Both the position numbers and the translations under genes were made by a program. Positions 23,273-30,580 of a DNA stretch of 32,164 nucleotides are shown piece after piece. The stretch spans positions 1-32,164 of IMG/VR virus record IMGVR_UViG_3300013126_000136; one strand, given 5' to 3'. Each line of letters opens with the position of its first letter. The first letter of the stretch is position 1. A model generated the notes under the pieces. The model did not search any database. It was not told the origin of the DNA and saw only the letters and a list, made by a program, of their open reading frames with translations. Origin of the DNA: a virus.

Positions 23273-24304
23273 CTACAATGTGCGTCCCTCAAAAAGTGAA
23301 TCCAAATCTGTCACTCTGCGTGATTTTGGTTTGGCCGACTCACCGGGCGAAATGCCTTGGGCTCCCCGACTCCTCACCTCATCAATATCCCGCTTCCGAA
23401 TGCGCTCCATGACGTGCTTGGGAACTCTCGAATGGAACGCCTCATCGGGTAGTGCTTTCGAGAAATGACCAAACGCCTCAAACGCCTCATTGCGGTACTC
23501 TTCGAGAGCCCGCGCCGCTAAGTCCGCCGGAATTTCCGCATCATCGGGAAGGTGGTCCAGATAATCCATGAGCCGCCTTGCAATATTGAAAACCAATTGC
23601 GGGGTAGGCTCAACGTTGGACGCCTTAATGGCCTCGATGACATCGGATTGCACCCGCGTGACGGCGTGCCCCCGTATCTCCTCATTCCTTGCTTCAATCC
23701 GGCGCTCCTCCGCCGTTTGCTCCTCGGTTTCCTTGGACTTGCGCCATTGCCGGAGCTCCTCCAATTCTCGGTCCCGCTCCCGTGCCGCCCTCTCCTCCGG
23801 AGTCTCGAGTTCCTCCTCCACGGCCTCGGCATAGTGCCTTGCGGCCCATTGGCGGGGGTCAATGCCCAACGCCTTGAGCATCCCCGCTGGGTCCTTGGCA
23901 AACGCCTCACGGGCCCCCGGGTCCGAGGAGATGAGGTCTCGGGCAAACTCCACGGGGTTGACGCCCAAACGCTCCAGGGCTTGCCGCGGATTCTTGCGCC
24001 AAGCCGCAACCTCGGTTTGGAGAGCCTTGCGGAGCTCCGCCGCTTCCATCATCCGCTTGTCCGCCGCCGTGGCTTTTTGAGCGCGGGAAATAACCTCCCC
24101 CTCATCAAGCTCCAACTCCTCTCCGTCGATTTTGAGCCGGAGCTTGCGTTGGGCCTCGGCCTTGGCTTCCGCCTTGGACCTGTCCGCCTCCTGAGACGCG
24201 GGAGTTTCCCCAATCCCCGGGACGGAGGACGGGTCAAAAGAATCCGTGGGATTTGCGTTGGAGGCGGCATCGGCGCCCCCTGTGCTCACTGGAGTGTCGC
24301 TCAT
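23273..24304 (-). CDS. Capsid scaffolding protein
   Basis: Encodes 343 residues, highly charged and almost entirely helical. A disordered N-terminus (residues 1-50, Ser/Ala/Pro-rich) leads into a small KIDGEELELDEGEVISRAQK module, then long acidic/basic coiled coil (ETPEERAARERDRELEELRQ) and a basic C-terminus with RRVTDLDSLFEGRTL. This is the usual plan of phage scaffolds, which bind coat subunits through the C-terminus. It lies 18 bp before the capsid gene. GGCGAG precedes the ATG. Confidence 0.75.
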   Translation of the reverse strand: MSDTPVSTGGADAASNANPTDSFDPSSVPGIGETPASQEADRSKAEAKAEAQRKLRLKIDGEELELDEGEVISRAQKATAADKRMMEAAELRKALQTEVAAWRKNPRQALERLGVNPVEFARDLISSDPGAREAFAKDPAGMLKALGIDPRQWAARHYAEAVEEELETPEERAARERDRELEELRQWRKSKETEEQTAEERRIEARNEEIRGHAVTRVQSDVIEAIKASNVEPTPQLVFNIARRLMDYLDHLPDDAEIPADLAARALEEYRNEAFEAFGHFSKALPDEAFHSRVPKHVMERIRKRDIDEVRSRGAQGISPGESAKPKSRRVTDLDSLFEGRTL

Positions 24305-24334
24305 GATGTGCTCGCCTTTCGGTGGAGTTGGTTA

Positions 24335-24349
24335 AAACGTACAACGTTT
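24335..24349. other. Short palindrome upstream of the scaffold gene
   Basis: AAACGT-ACA-ACGTTT is a 6-bp inverted repeat with a three-base centre in the 48-bp gap between the 126-residue protein and the scaffold gene. It could be an operator or a transcript-processing site. No clear promoter is next to it. Confidence 0.35.
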
Positions 24350-24352
24350 GAT

Positions 24353-24733
24353 TCACTGGTACAAGATGGCCATGGTTGTGGGGAGGTTTGACGCCAAGGG
24401 ATCCGAATAGTACGGCGTCACCCGGATTGTGGCATTGTCAATGATTCTCCACCCCGTCCCGAGGCATGCCACCGCCGCATCCTGGACACGCAAGGGGACA
24501 ATCCCTTGCACCAATTGAGCATTGGGAACTTGAATATCCTTTGGGACGGCATGAGAGAGTTTCACCTCCAACACCAAAGACGCAAGGTTGTCTGAGAGGT
24601 TGAGTTTATTCGTGAGGGCACGTATCACTTGGTCGAAATTCTCATTGATGAAGCTCACCAAGGGTTGAATCTTGCCCCGAATATCGGGGGAGAGTTGGCT
24701 CACCTCAAACAGTTTCACCGCCGATAATCTCAT
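24353..24733 (-). CDS. Small conserved phage structural protein
   Basis: Encodes 126 residues starting MRLSAVKLFEVSQLSPD. It contains FINENFDQVIRALTNKL and DNLASLVLEVKLSHAVPK, a pattern I recall from small beta-rich proteins found near head or tail genes in many phages, but whose role is not known to me. The ATG overlaps the terminase stop (ATGA), with GGAGGAG upstream. It lies between TerL and the scaffold, where some phages place a head-associated protein. Confidence 0.6.
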   Translation of the reverse strand: MRLSAVKLFEVSQLSPDIRGKIQPLVSFINENFDQVIRALTNKLNLSDNLASLVLEVKLSHAVPKDIQVPNAQLVQGIVPLRVQDAAVACLGTGWRIIDNATIRVTPYYSDPLASNLPTTMAILYQ

Positions 24734-26172
24734 TGCTTTCTCCTCCGGTCCGCTTTTTCGAACATCCGCGCCAAGGCCAACAAGCTCTCCTCCTTGGCCT
24801 CCTCCCTCACCACCCGGGTGGTACTCGGGTCCACCCACCGTGCGGGATACGGGTTTTCCCCCGAAATAAGGTCAATCACGCGATACCCGTACATGAGCGC
24901 CGCCACCGCGTCACAATGCCCCAGGGCCTTGGTGCGGCCAAAATCCGTCCCCTGTTTGTTGAGCTTGCCCCATTTGAGCGTTTGCACAAGGAGCGCACAC
25001 CGCGGATGGACCATGACCCGCCCGCGTTGAAAACCCGCCCGGAGCTTTTTGAGAGCCCCCTCAAAATCGGTTTTCGGCGGCAAGGACGCCTCCCACTTGT
25101 GCTCCACCCTCATATCGATGAGGACCTGACCGGAGCCATCCGCCACCCGGTGGCGCACATGCTCTCCCATGGGAGCCTTTTCCAACTCCTTGAAGCCCGC
25201 CACCTGGACCCGCGTGGAGGTCCCAGGCTCATGCTCGGATTCATCCCAGACAAGCACCCGGTCATTTTGAAAGTCATACGCCACGAAATAAGCCGCCGTG
25301 CGGTCAATCATTCCGCCCACGTCCGCCGCAATGATGGCGTGGTAGTGAGAGGGAAGCTCAAACGCCTGCACGTGGCGCTTATCGTCGAATTCCGGCACGG
25401 CCACCGAGGTGGAGCTCCGGAATATCTGGACGAGGTATTCCCTTTTCCACGCGTCCGAATCTTTTCCGCCGCACAACTGAGCCGCTTTCTCGATTTGCTC
25501 CGCTGTGAGCGCGGTATTGGTGAAAATATCGTAGGAGAAAAAGCTTCCCATGAGTTGGGTTTTGGGAATGACTTCCGCATGGATGTAGTGGTTTTCATCC
25601 TCGCTTGGAGTCGTGACGTGGATAAGGCGCCCGCCCGAGCGGAGGAGTTGAGGAGACACAACGGACTTCACCGCATATTCATAATCATCCGAGTCAACAA
25701 ACCCGCCCTCCTCAAGGATAATAAGCCCGGCATTTCCGCCGCGGAGGGTGTTGACGTGCGCTCTCTCCGTGGTCCCAATGCGGAGACTGGAACGGCCTAT
25801 GCGCCACCTCATGCGGGACTTATCGCGCACCACAAGCCCGGGAGGCGCATGAGAAAGAATGGGCTCCAACGCCGTCTCCACAATCTCCTCACACTGGTTT
25901 TTTTTGGGCGCCGCAACGCGGGCAATCCGGGGCTTCACCGAGGCGTCAAATGCCGTCTCCATAAGCCACTCCAGGCACATCACTTGATTCAAAAATGACT
26001 TGCCCCATTGCCGGGAACAAAACACCAAACTCTCATTGATCTCGTGAGGCAATGCCCGGAGTTTTTCATAGACCACCGTTTGATGAGGGTCCAAAATCCA
26101 ATCTCCCACAATACCCTGAGCAAACAGGGCACGGCGAGCCTCCTCCGGGGTCAATGCCTCCAAGTCACTCAT
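24730..26172 (-). CDS. terL: Terminase large subunit
   Basis: Encodes 480 residues, the normal size for TerL. The ATPase half has a Walker A-like CSRQWGKS (residues 52-59), Walker B LIILEE (150-155, catalytic Glu) and the coupling motif TTPS (187-190). The nuclease half has an RNase H-like first acidic residue in AADVGG (Asp284) and HCDAVAAL (Asp421). It docks on the portal, pumps DNA into the prohead and cuts the concatemer. The start overlaps the previous gene as ATGA. The order TerS, small membrane protein, TerL is compact. Confidence 0.9.
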   Translation of the reverse strand: MSDLEALTPEEARRALFAQGIVGDWILDPHQTVVYEKLRALPHEINESLVFCSRQWGKSFLNQVMCLEWLMETAFDASVKPRIARVAAPKKNQCEEIVETALEPILSHAPPGLVVRDKSRMRWRIGRSSLRIGTTERAHVNTLRGGNAGLIILEEGGFVDSDDYEYAVKSVVSPQLLRSGGRLIHVTTPSEDENHYIHAEVIPKTQLMGSFFSYDIFTNTALTAEQIEKAAQLCGGKDSDAWKREYLVQIFRSSTSVAVPEFDDKRHVQAFELPSHYHAIIAADVGGMIDRTAAYFVAYDFQNDRVLVWDESEHEPGTSTRVQVAGFKELEKAPMGEHVRHRVADGSGQVLIDMRVEHKWEASLPPKTDFEGALKKLRAGFQRGRVMVHPRCALLVQTLKWGKLNKQGTDFGRTKALGHCDAVAALMYGYRVIDLISGENPYPARWVDPSTTRVVREEAKEESLLALARMFEKADRRRKQ

Positions 26173-26468
26173 CTCCCGCGCATCCTTTGAGCCGCCAATT
26201 GTTGCTCCAGATCCTTGATTTTGAGGGCCTGAGCCTTGAAGGCGTCCGCAATGTCTCGGTTGACCTCCTGGAGTCCAGGAAGCGCCGCAACCACGTCCTC
26301 ACGGGCCCCGCAAGCCCTATCGGCGTGCCCTTGGGCCTCCGCCTTCACTCTCTCGACATCCCTCCGGATCTCGGGGACCACAACCCACCGGAGCCAACAC
26401 GCGTGAAGCACAAAACCCGCGCACATTGCCAAGGTCACCAAGCAAAAAACCACCGATAGCACGGTCAT
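26169..26468 (-). CDS. Small membrane-anchored coiled-coil protein between TerS and TerL
   Basis: Encodes 99 residues: a hydrophobic segment (MTVLSVVFCLVTLAMCAGFV and on to residue 28) followed by a basic turn (EIRRDVERVK) and a long helical region ending QLAAQRMRGR. The layout resembles an inner-membrane spanin (Rz-like) or holin partner, but the positive charges right after the membrane segment would favour a cytoplasmic C-terminus, which argues against a spanin. The start at 26468 has AGGGGTGAG upstream; an ATG at 26495 is possible. Confidence 0.5.
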   Translation of the reverse strand: MTVLSVVFCLVTLAMCAGFVLHACWLRWVVVPEIRRDVERVKAEAQGHADRACGAREDVVAALPGLQEVNRDIADAFKAQALKIKDLEQQLAAQRMRGR

Positions 26469-26593
26469 CCTCTCACCCCTTGTCTCGTTTCTCATGACTC
26501 CCCCTCGGCACGTGAAACACACGTTCCACCCGTCAAGGGTAACTCGGACCACGGACCCACAAAAGCGACCGCCAAGCCACCGGCGCTCCGCTT

Positions 26594-27073
26594 TCAGTCC
26601 TCCTTGCGCTTGGCCTGAGCCAACACTTGCGCTTTCTTTTCCGCCGGAAGCTCACGGTAGTTGAACGGCGCATTGATATTTAAGGTCTCGGACCAATCGG
26701 CCTGAGCCTTCATTGCGAATATCCAAGCCGACGCGGAACCGTTGCCGCCGCCTTTTTCCATGAGGGTTTGTCCACGTTTTTCAAACCACAAAAGCCTCTT
26801 GGCTTCCCCTCTTTTTTTAGCGTCCGAAAACTCAGGAAATTGTTTTTCCCACTCGTAAAGCGTGCTTTTCCACACGTCAATCACACCCGCAAATGACTCA
26901 AAACTGAGCCCATTGCCCATATGCCCCACGAGGAGAGCGCAAAACTCCGTCCGATATTTGCTTGGCCGCCCTTCCCTATCGTGCTTAGGCTTTTCCGGGT
27001 GGATTCTTGGGCGCCCCACCTTTCCCTTGCCCACCTTGGGCTTTGCCTTGCTTTTCACCTTTGACGCCGCCAT
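26594..27073 (-). CDS. terS: Terminase small subunit-like DNA-binding protein
   Basis: Encodes 159 residues. A Lys/Gly-rich start contains two GRP cores (GRPRI and GRPSKY), like AT-hook elements. Residues about 50-80 (GLSFESFAGVIDVWKSTLYE) form a helix-turn-helix with the 'W-x-x-TLYEW' pattern of phage small terminases, followed by helices for oligomerisation. It would recognise the packaging site and recruit TerL. GGAGG lies eight bases before the ATG. The 125-bp gap that follows holds only a weak imperfect stem near 26550-26583. Confidence 0.75.
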   Translation of the reverse strand: MAASKVKSKAKPKVGKGKVGRPRIHPEKPKHDREGRPSKYRTEFCALLVGHMGNGLSFESFAGVIDVWKSTLYEWEKQFPEFSDAKKRGEAKRLLWFEKRGQTLMEKGGGNGSASAWIFAMKAQADWSETLNINAPFNYRELPAEKKAQVLAQAKRKED

Positions 27074-27106
27074 TGGGGTAGCCTCCGGTTATGGTTTTGT
27101 CACTTC

Positions 27107-27976
27107 CTATGGTCCTGCCTCATCATTGCGCTCACGCCACCAATCCGCAACGGCGCCGAAAACGTGACGCGCAAACCGTTGCCCCCGTTTGCACCCGATG
27201 GTCTGAGTCTCCAACTCCGTCCGGAGCTTCCGGAAGTCCTCCGCGGCAATGGAGAGCTCATGGAACCGCTCCAGGTAGTGCGTCCTCGGATGTGCGACGT
27301 AAAGCGCCACGACGAAAACCGCCGTCTCCAGGGGCATGGATAGGAGTGTCCGGATGGCCGTGTCATCACCCTTGACCCACTCCGGTTTCCTGCCATACCG
27401 GGCCTCATAGGCAATGCCGTAGGCTTCCCACACCAATGCCATCTCCTTGGCCTGCCCTGGGGTGGACTCGCGCACGCGTGCGCGATCCCCCCTTGTAGTT
27501 TTTTCTTGTGTTTTCTCTTGTTCTAAAGAATGGTCAAGTGACAATTTTTGTCGCTTGCAACTGACAATTTTTGTCACATGGAACTGACAATTTTTGTCAC
27601 TTGGTGGATTTTGCTTGGTAATTTTCGCAGCGGCCTGTTCAAGCATGAGCCGCCCGGACTCCCGGCACGCCTCCACAGCCCCCTCATTGACCGCATACCA
27701 CGCCGTCCTATCCGTTCCCCCGTAGTGCGCCACGTAGATGAATCCCTCATCCACAAGCTCCCCGAGGAGCGTTCTCATCTTGCGGTCCGAGACCATCGGC
27801 ATTTCCGCGGACCACGCTTTTTGCGTGTTGTATGCCCAAACCCGGCCATTCTTGAGGTTTTTTTCGTTGCGCTTGTTGTACGCGCACCAATCCACGATAC
27901 GCTGCAAAACTAATGCCTTTTCAAGTCCGATTTTTGTTGCAATGGCAGCGTCGATAACATAGATTTGCGGGGTCAT
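27107..27976 (-). CDS. Phage replication initiator protein
   Basis: Encodes 289 residues. Residues about 1-90 look like the winged-helix domain of phage replisome organisers (RVWAYNTQKAWSAEMPMVSD, then KMRTLLGELVDEGFIYV). Residues 127-160 are a low-complexity linker encoded by the iterons and AT-rich DNA. The C-terminal part (residues 175-289) is helical and could recruit a host helicase or loader. This is the lambda O arrangement: DNA-binding N-terminus, origin within the gene, C-terminal interaction domain. No ribosome site better than GGGAGA about 12 bases upstream is seen, so translation may be weak. First gene of the leftward late block. Confidence 0.7.
   Translation of the reverse strand: MTPQIYVIDAAIATKIGLEKALVLQRIVDWCAYNKRNEKNLKNGRVWAYNTQKAWSAEMPMVSDRKMRTLLGELVDEGFIYVAHYGGTDRTAWYAVNEGAVEACRESGRLMLEQAAAKITKQNPPSDKNCQFHVTKIVSCKRQKLSLDHSLEQEKTQEKTTRGDRARVRESTPGQAKEMALVWEAYGIAYEARYGRKPEWVKGDDTAIRTLLSMPLETAVFVVALYVAHPRTHYLERFHELSIAAEDFRKLRTELETQTIGCKRGQRFARHVFGAVADWWRERNDEAGP
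27492..27530. other. AT/pyrimidine-rich stretch beside the iterons (candidate unwinding element)
   Basis: A 39-bp run dominated by T on the plus strand (GTAGTTTTTTCTTGTGTTTT and on) in an otherwise GC-rich genome. It directly follows the iterons in the direction of the initiator gene, as the easily melted segment does at lambda ori. Confidence 0.6.
27539..27598. repeat. Three 23-bp iterons inside the initiator gene (candidate origin)
   Basis: The 14-mer TGACAATTTTTGTC occurs exactly at 27539, 27562 and 27585, each separated by a nine-base spacer (GCTTGCAAC, ACATGGAAC). Copies 2 and 3 are symmetric TGACAA-TTT-TTGTCA. The 23-bp period is not a multiple of three, so the repeat is kept at DNA level, not for the protein. 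This is the expected binding array for the initiator that the gene encodes. Confidence 0.9.
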
Positions 27977-28003
27977 AGTGAGCCGTCTCTCCCTGTGATT
28001 GCT

Positions 28004-28035
28004 CCAGTGGGTTGCCGCCCAACTGGGGCTTTTTT
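28004..28035 (+). terminator. Rightward intrinsic terminator-like hairpin
   Basis: CCAGT-GGG (28004-28011) pairs with CCC-ACTGG (28018-28026, one bulged A) and is followed by GGC and six Ts (28030-28035). It would stop rightward transcription before the promoter at 28055 and insulate it. The 17 bases GGGGCTTTTTTCGTGGG (28025-28041) recur exactly on the minus strand at 5070-5054. Confidence 0.6.
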
Positions 28036-28054
28036 CGTGGGTCTACTTCATCTC

Positions 28055-28082
28055 TTGACAGATTGGTCAGCCATCTTGTACT
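28055..28082 (+). promoter_or_regulatory. Candidate rightward promoter of control region B
   Basis: TTGACA (28055-28060), a 16-base spacer and TGTACT (28077-28082, 4/6). Transcription would start near 28089, about 30 bases before the ribbon-helix-helix gene. An inverted repeat CCATC-N10-GATGG (28071-28090) covers the -10 box. Confidence 0.5.
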
Positions 28083-28104
28083 CGTGATGGATACACTCCG
28101 TCAA
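28075..28104 (-). promoter_or_regulatory. Candidate leftward promoter of control region B
   Basis: On the minus strand TTGACG (28104-28099), an 18-base spacer and TACAAG (28080-28075). Its -10 overlaps the rightward -10 box, so the two promoters cannot be occupied together. The leader of about 90 bases before the initiator gene includes the hairpin at 28004-28026. Confidence 0.4.
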
Positions 28105-28118
28105 GCACCGAGGACCTC

Positions 28119-28295
28119 ATGGCCCTGAAGAAAAAGAAGTATACCCCACCAAAGCGTTTTCATTCCTGCGTGTTCACGTATCTCTCCGCTGAAGATGGAG
28201 CCCGCCTCCGGGCCGAGGCCAAGCGCCGTGGAGTGTCGATTGCTTCCATTCTCCGGGAGCTCATCACTCCCGCCGTGGCTCAATTTCAACCGTGA
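28119..28295 (+). CDS. Small ribbon-helix-helix (Arc/CopG-type) DNA-binding protein
   Basis: Encodes 58 residues. After a basic arm (MALKKKKYTPPKRFHS) the sequence has a strand (CVFTYLS), helix 1 (AEDGARLRAEAKRRG) and helix 2 (VSIASILRELITPAVA), the full ribbon-helix-helix plan, which dimerises and inserts the strand into the major groove. GAGGA lies five bases before the ATG. As first gene after the overlapping promoters of control region B it is a natural candidate for an autoregulator acting on the CCATC-N10-GATGG repeat. It is shorter than 60 residues and easy to miss in annotation. Confidence 0.75.
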   Translation: MALKKKKYTPPKRFHSCVFTYLSAEDGARLRAEAKRRGVSIASILRELITPAVAQFQP

Positions 28296-28305
28296 GAGGT
28301 GACCA

Positions 28306-29646
28306 ATGCCCACATACTTTTCCGTCCTCACCAAGGACGCCTCGGCCCTGTATCTCATCGAAAACCCCGGCGCCAAGCCGGTGGACTTCCGCTCCTTGAA
28401 GGATGAAAACGGAAGCCTCAACACCCAAAAGGCCATTGAGGCATTCACGTGGGCCAAGGGAAAAGGAGCGGGAACGTTTGTTGTCTCCGATGCCCCCGCC
28501 TTGCCCCTCGCCAAGATTGAGCTCAAACATCCCTGGGTCAACGGTGGCGACAATTCCAAGCGGCCCATGATTTTCATGACCCATGATAAGCACATCGAGG
28601 TGGTGGCCGATGGCGACACGGACGCCGATGGAAGCCCGAGAGCCGAGGCCATTGACCCGGGTTGTGGACAAAAGGAGACCTCCCTCCGCAAACCCCAATG
28701 GCTTGGAGAAGGCCAAAACGTGGACTCCGAGTCCATCCCCTACGTGGTCATCCCGGGGAATTTCAATGCGGCCCTCGGCCTCAACGCCGAGGAGCGCACA
28801 AGCGTTGAGCTCTATGACATGTGCCGGGTGGAATTTCAGGGCAAGGTTGTCTATGCAATTGTGGCGGATGTGGGCCCTACGGACCGCATTGGTGAGATGA
28901 GCATTGCCTGTGCCACGGCCCTTGGGTTTGATGTGTGGAACAGGGAAAAAACACGCGTGGTGCGTGGCCTTCCCCATGGCGTCAAGTATGAATTCATCCC
29001 GCAAACCTACAAGGGCACCAACTACAAGCCACCCCGCTCCGCCGATGAAATTAAGGCCCTCGGCCAACACCTGTGGGCAACCCGCGATGAGCCCAAAAAG
29101 TGGACGTTCAAGGGCAAGGGGATTTTGGTCAACCCCGGTCACGGCAAAACAGACTCCGGCGCTCTCGGTGCCAACCGAAACATCACCGAGTATGCGCTCA
29201 ATACCATCCAAGCCCACTACCTCTGCGATGAATTCCGCCGCTTGGGCATTCCGTATGAACTCATCACGCAGGATGACACGGGAGGATATTTGGAGCCCGT
29301 TGGGCAGGCCGCAAAAGGGTTTGACCTGTTCATCTCATGCCATCACAACGCGTTTGACGGCAAGGAGCACGGCGTGGAGGTGTGCACACCCCCGATTGCC
29401 GAGGCCATCGAGGACAAATTAGGGCTCCTCATTTGCGCCAAGATTGCCAAGGCCCTCAATATCCCAAACCGAGGGTTGAAGCCCCGCAATTTGGCGGTCC
29501 TCCGTGGTTGCCGTTCGGTCGATTGTCCCGGTATCCTTGTGGAGAGCCAATTTGTGGACGATGAGCGCGATGAAGCAGAGGCCCAACAAGAGGCCATCAT
29601 TGCCGCAAACTGTATCCTTGAGGCAATCACCGAAACTTTTTCATGA
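28306..29646 (+). CDS. Two-domain endolysin: GH75 chitosanase-like plus Amidase_3
   Basis: Encodes 446 residues. Residues about 95-235 match the pattern of GH75 chitosanases: ADGDTDADG (101-109, acidic), SIPYVVIPG (143-151), GKVVYAIVADVGPTDRIGE (179-197) and a following helix. Residues about 272-442 are a zinc N-acetylmuramoyl-L-alanine amidase: NPGHG (His279), NITEYALN (Glu295), SCHHN (His346/347) and ESQF (catalytic Glu413). It would cut a glycan bond and the amide bond of the cell wall during lysis. No signal peptide is seen, so a holin should release it. GAGAGGTGA lies just upstream. Confidence 0.85.
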   Translation: MPTYFSVLTKDASALYLIENPGAKPVDFRSLKDENGSLNTQKAIEAFTWAKGKGAGTFVVSDAPALPLAKIELKHPWVNGGDNSKRPMIFMTHDKHIEVVADGDTDADGSPRAEAIDPGCGQKETSLRKPQWLGEGQNVDSESIPYVVIPGNFNAALGLNAEERTSVELYDMCRVEFQGKVVYAIVADVGPTDRIGEMSIACATALGFDVWNREKTRVVRGLPHGVKYEFIPQTYKGTNYKPPRSADEIKALGQHLWATRDEPKKWTFKGKGILVNPGHGKTDSGALGANRNITEYALNTIQAHYLCDEFRRLGIPYELITQDDTGGYLEPVGQAAKGFDLFISCHHNAFDGKEHGVEVCTPPIAEAIEDKLGLLICAKIAKALNIPNRGLKPRNLAVLRGCRSVDCPGILVESQFVDDERDEAEAQQEAIIAANCILEAITETFS

Positions 29647-29657
29647 GGGAGAATGGG

Positions 29658-30341
29658 ATGATGGAAACCAATCCGCCCGCCAACGTGGACTCCGAGGCCG
29701 TGTTTCAATGGTACAAGCGGCAAAACCACCGGCACATCATCCCGCTCTCCCTCGTGTGGACCCAGGAGTTTTCCCGCAAATATGGCATCAATTGGCTCCT
29801 CTCGTTTGCCTACGCGTATGTGAGGACCCGGTATTTTGATGAGCCTACGGTTTACGATGACAACAACCTGTGGGCATTGACCGATGAAAACGGCGCTTGG
29901 CTCCGCTTCCGCACTATGAAGGACGCCCATGACAACGGATGCAAGTTTGTTGCATGGCAAGTGAAGGCGGGCACCGTGGACCCCGAGGTTTCTAAGGTCT
30001 ATGAGGACGTGGTGGCGTTTGCCAAGGGAGACAACCCCAATCCCGTTCCCGTGCCAATCCCTCCTCCTCCCGCTCCCGTGCCGACTCCGGCCCCCGTTCC
30101 CACTCCTGAGCCCACACCGGCCCCAGGACCCACCGATTGGCTCCAAACCGTGCGGAATATCCTCAAGGCGGCCCGGGTCATCCTTGGGATCCTCTCCGGA
30201 GCGGCCATCTTTTTCCCCGTCATCGGCCCCATTGTGGGCGTGGCCAAAAAGGTCCTCGATGCTCTGGACACAATTCTCGGTCACGGAGTCGTGGGCCTCA
30301 TGGCCCTCAATGACGGCATGAGAGGTATGGCATGGGCCTGA
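29658..30341 (+). CDS. Lysis-operon protein with proline-rich linker and C-terminal hydrophobic segment
   Basis: Encodes 227 residues. Residues 1-125 are a soluble domain of unknown family rich in aromatics (WLLSFAYAYVRTRYF). Then comes a proline linker (PVPVPIPPPPAPVPTPAPVP and on), and a hydrophobic C-terminal region (ILGILSGAAIFFPVIGPIVG followed by VAKKVLDALDTILG) that could cross or associate with the membrane. It directly follows the endolysin and may be its partner, perhaps a holin-like or envelope-spanning protein. GGGAGA lies six bases before the ATG at 29658; the ATG at 29643 overlaps the previous stop but lacks a ribosome site. Confidence 0.55.
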   Translation: MMETNPPANVDSEAVFQWYKRQNHRHIIPLSLVWTQEFSRKYGINWLLSFAYAYVRTRYFDEPTVYDDNNLWALTDENGAWLRFRTMKDAHDNGCKFVAWQVKAGTVDPEVSKVYEDVVAFAKGDNPNPVPVPIPPPPAPVPTPAPVPTPEPTPAPGPTDWLQTVRNILKAARVILGILSGAAIFFPVIGPIVGVAKKVLDALDTILGHGVVGLMALNDGMRGMAWA

Positions 30342-30580
30342 GCGCCAAGGAGCTCCAACCGTTTTCCCGTGCGTGCGCCTCCCTCACCTCGGAGCTTGGC
30401 TCCCGATGGAGACGGGACTCGTGGCCTCCCCATACCTTCATCACGGCCCTGGAGCTTCCACTCCCGCGGCCCCGTCCCTATTCCCTCACCGTGTTTTCCG
30501 GAGACGCACGGGCCCCCTGGGAGCCCACACAAGAGGACCTGTGGGCCTCCGATTGGTGGAGGTTGCCCCATGCAAATTGA
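30332..30580 (+). CDS. Hypothetical 82-residue protein
   Basis: Begins MGLSAKELQPFSRACASLTS, and is rich in Pro, Trp and Arg in its second half (LELPLPRPRPYSLTVFSGDA). No family is recognised. It overlaps the preceding gene by 10 bp, with AGAGG about six bases upstream. The Pro/Trp composition suggests a small extended domain. Confidence 0.55.
   Translation: MGLSAKELQPFSRACASLTSELGSRWRRDSWPPHTFITALELPLPRPRPYSLTVFSGDARAPWEPTQEDLWASDWWRLPHAN

Noticed and set aside
24733-25998. 421-codon plus-strand frame opposite terL
   Set aside because: TerL carries clear catalytic motifs in the minus frame; the plus frame has none.
26550-26583. Possible leftward terminator after terS (AAGCG...CGCTTTT)
   Set aside because: The stem is broken by an internal loop and the T-run is only four bases; not strong enough to call.
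27539-27598. CRISPR-like short repeat array
   Set aside because: Only three 14-bp repeats with nine-base similar spacers inside a coding gene; iterons fit far better.
28101-30284. Long minus-strand frames opposite the endolysin operon (28264-29217, 29343-30284)
   Set aside because: Gly/His-rich shadows; the plus frame encodes the amidase motifs and coupled genes.
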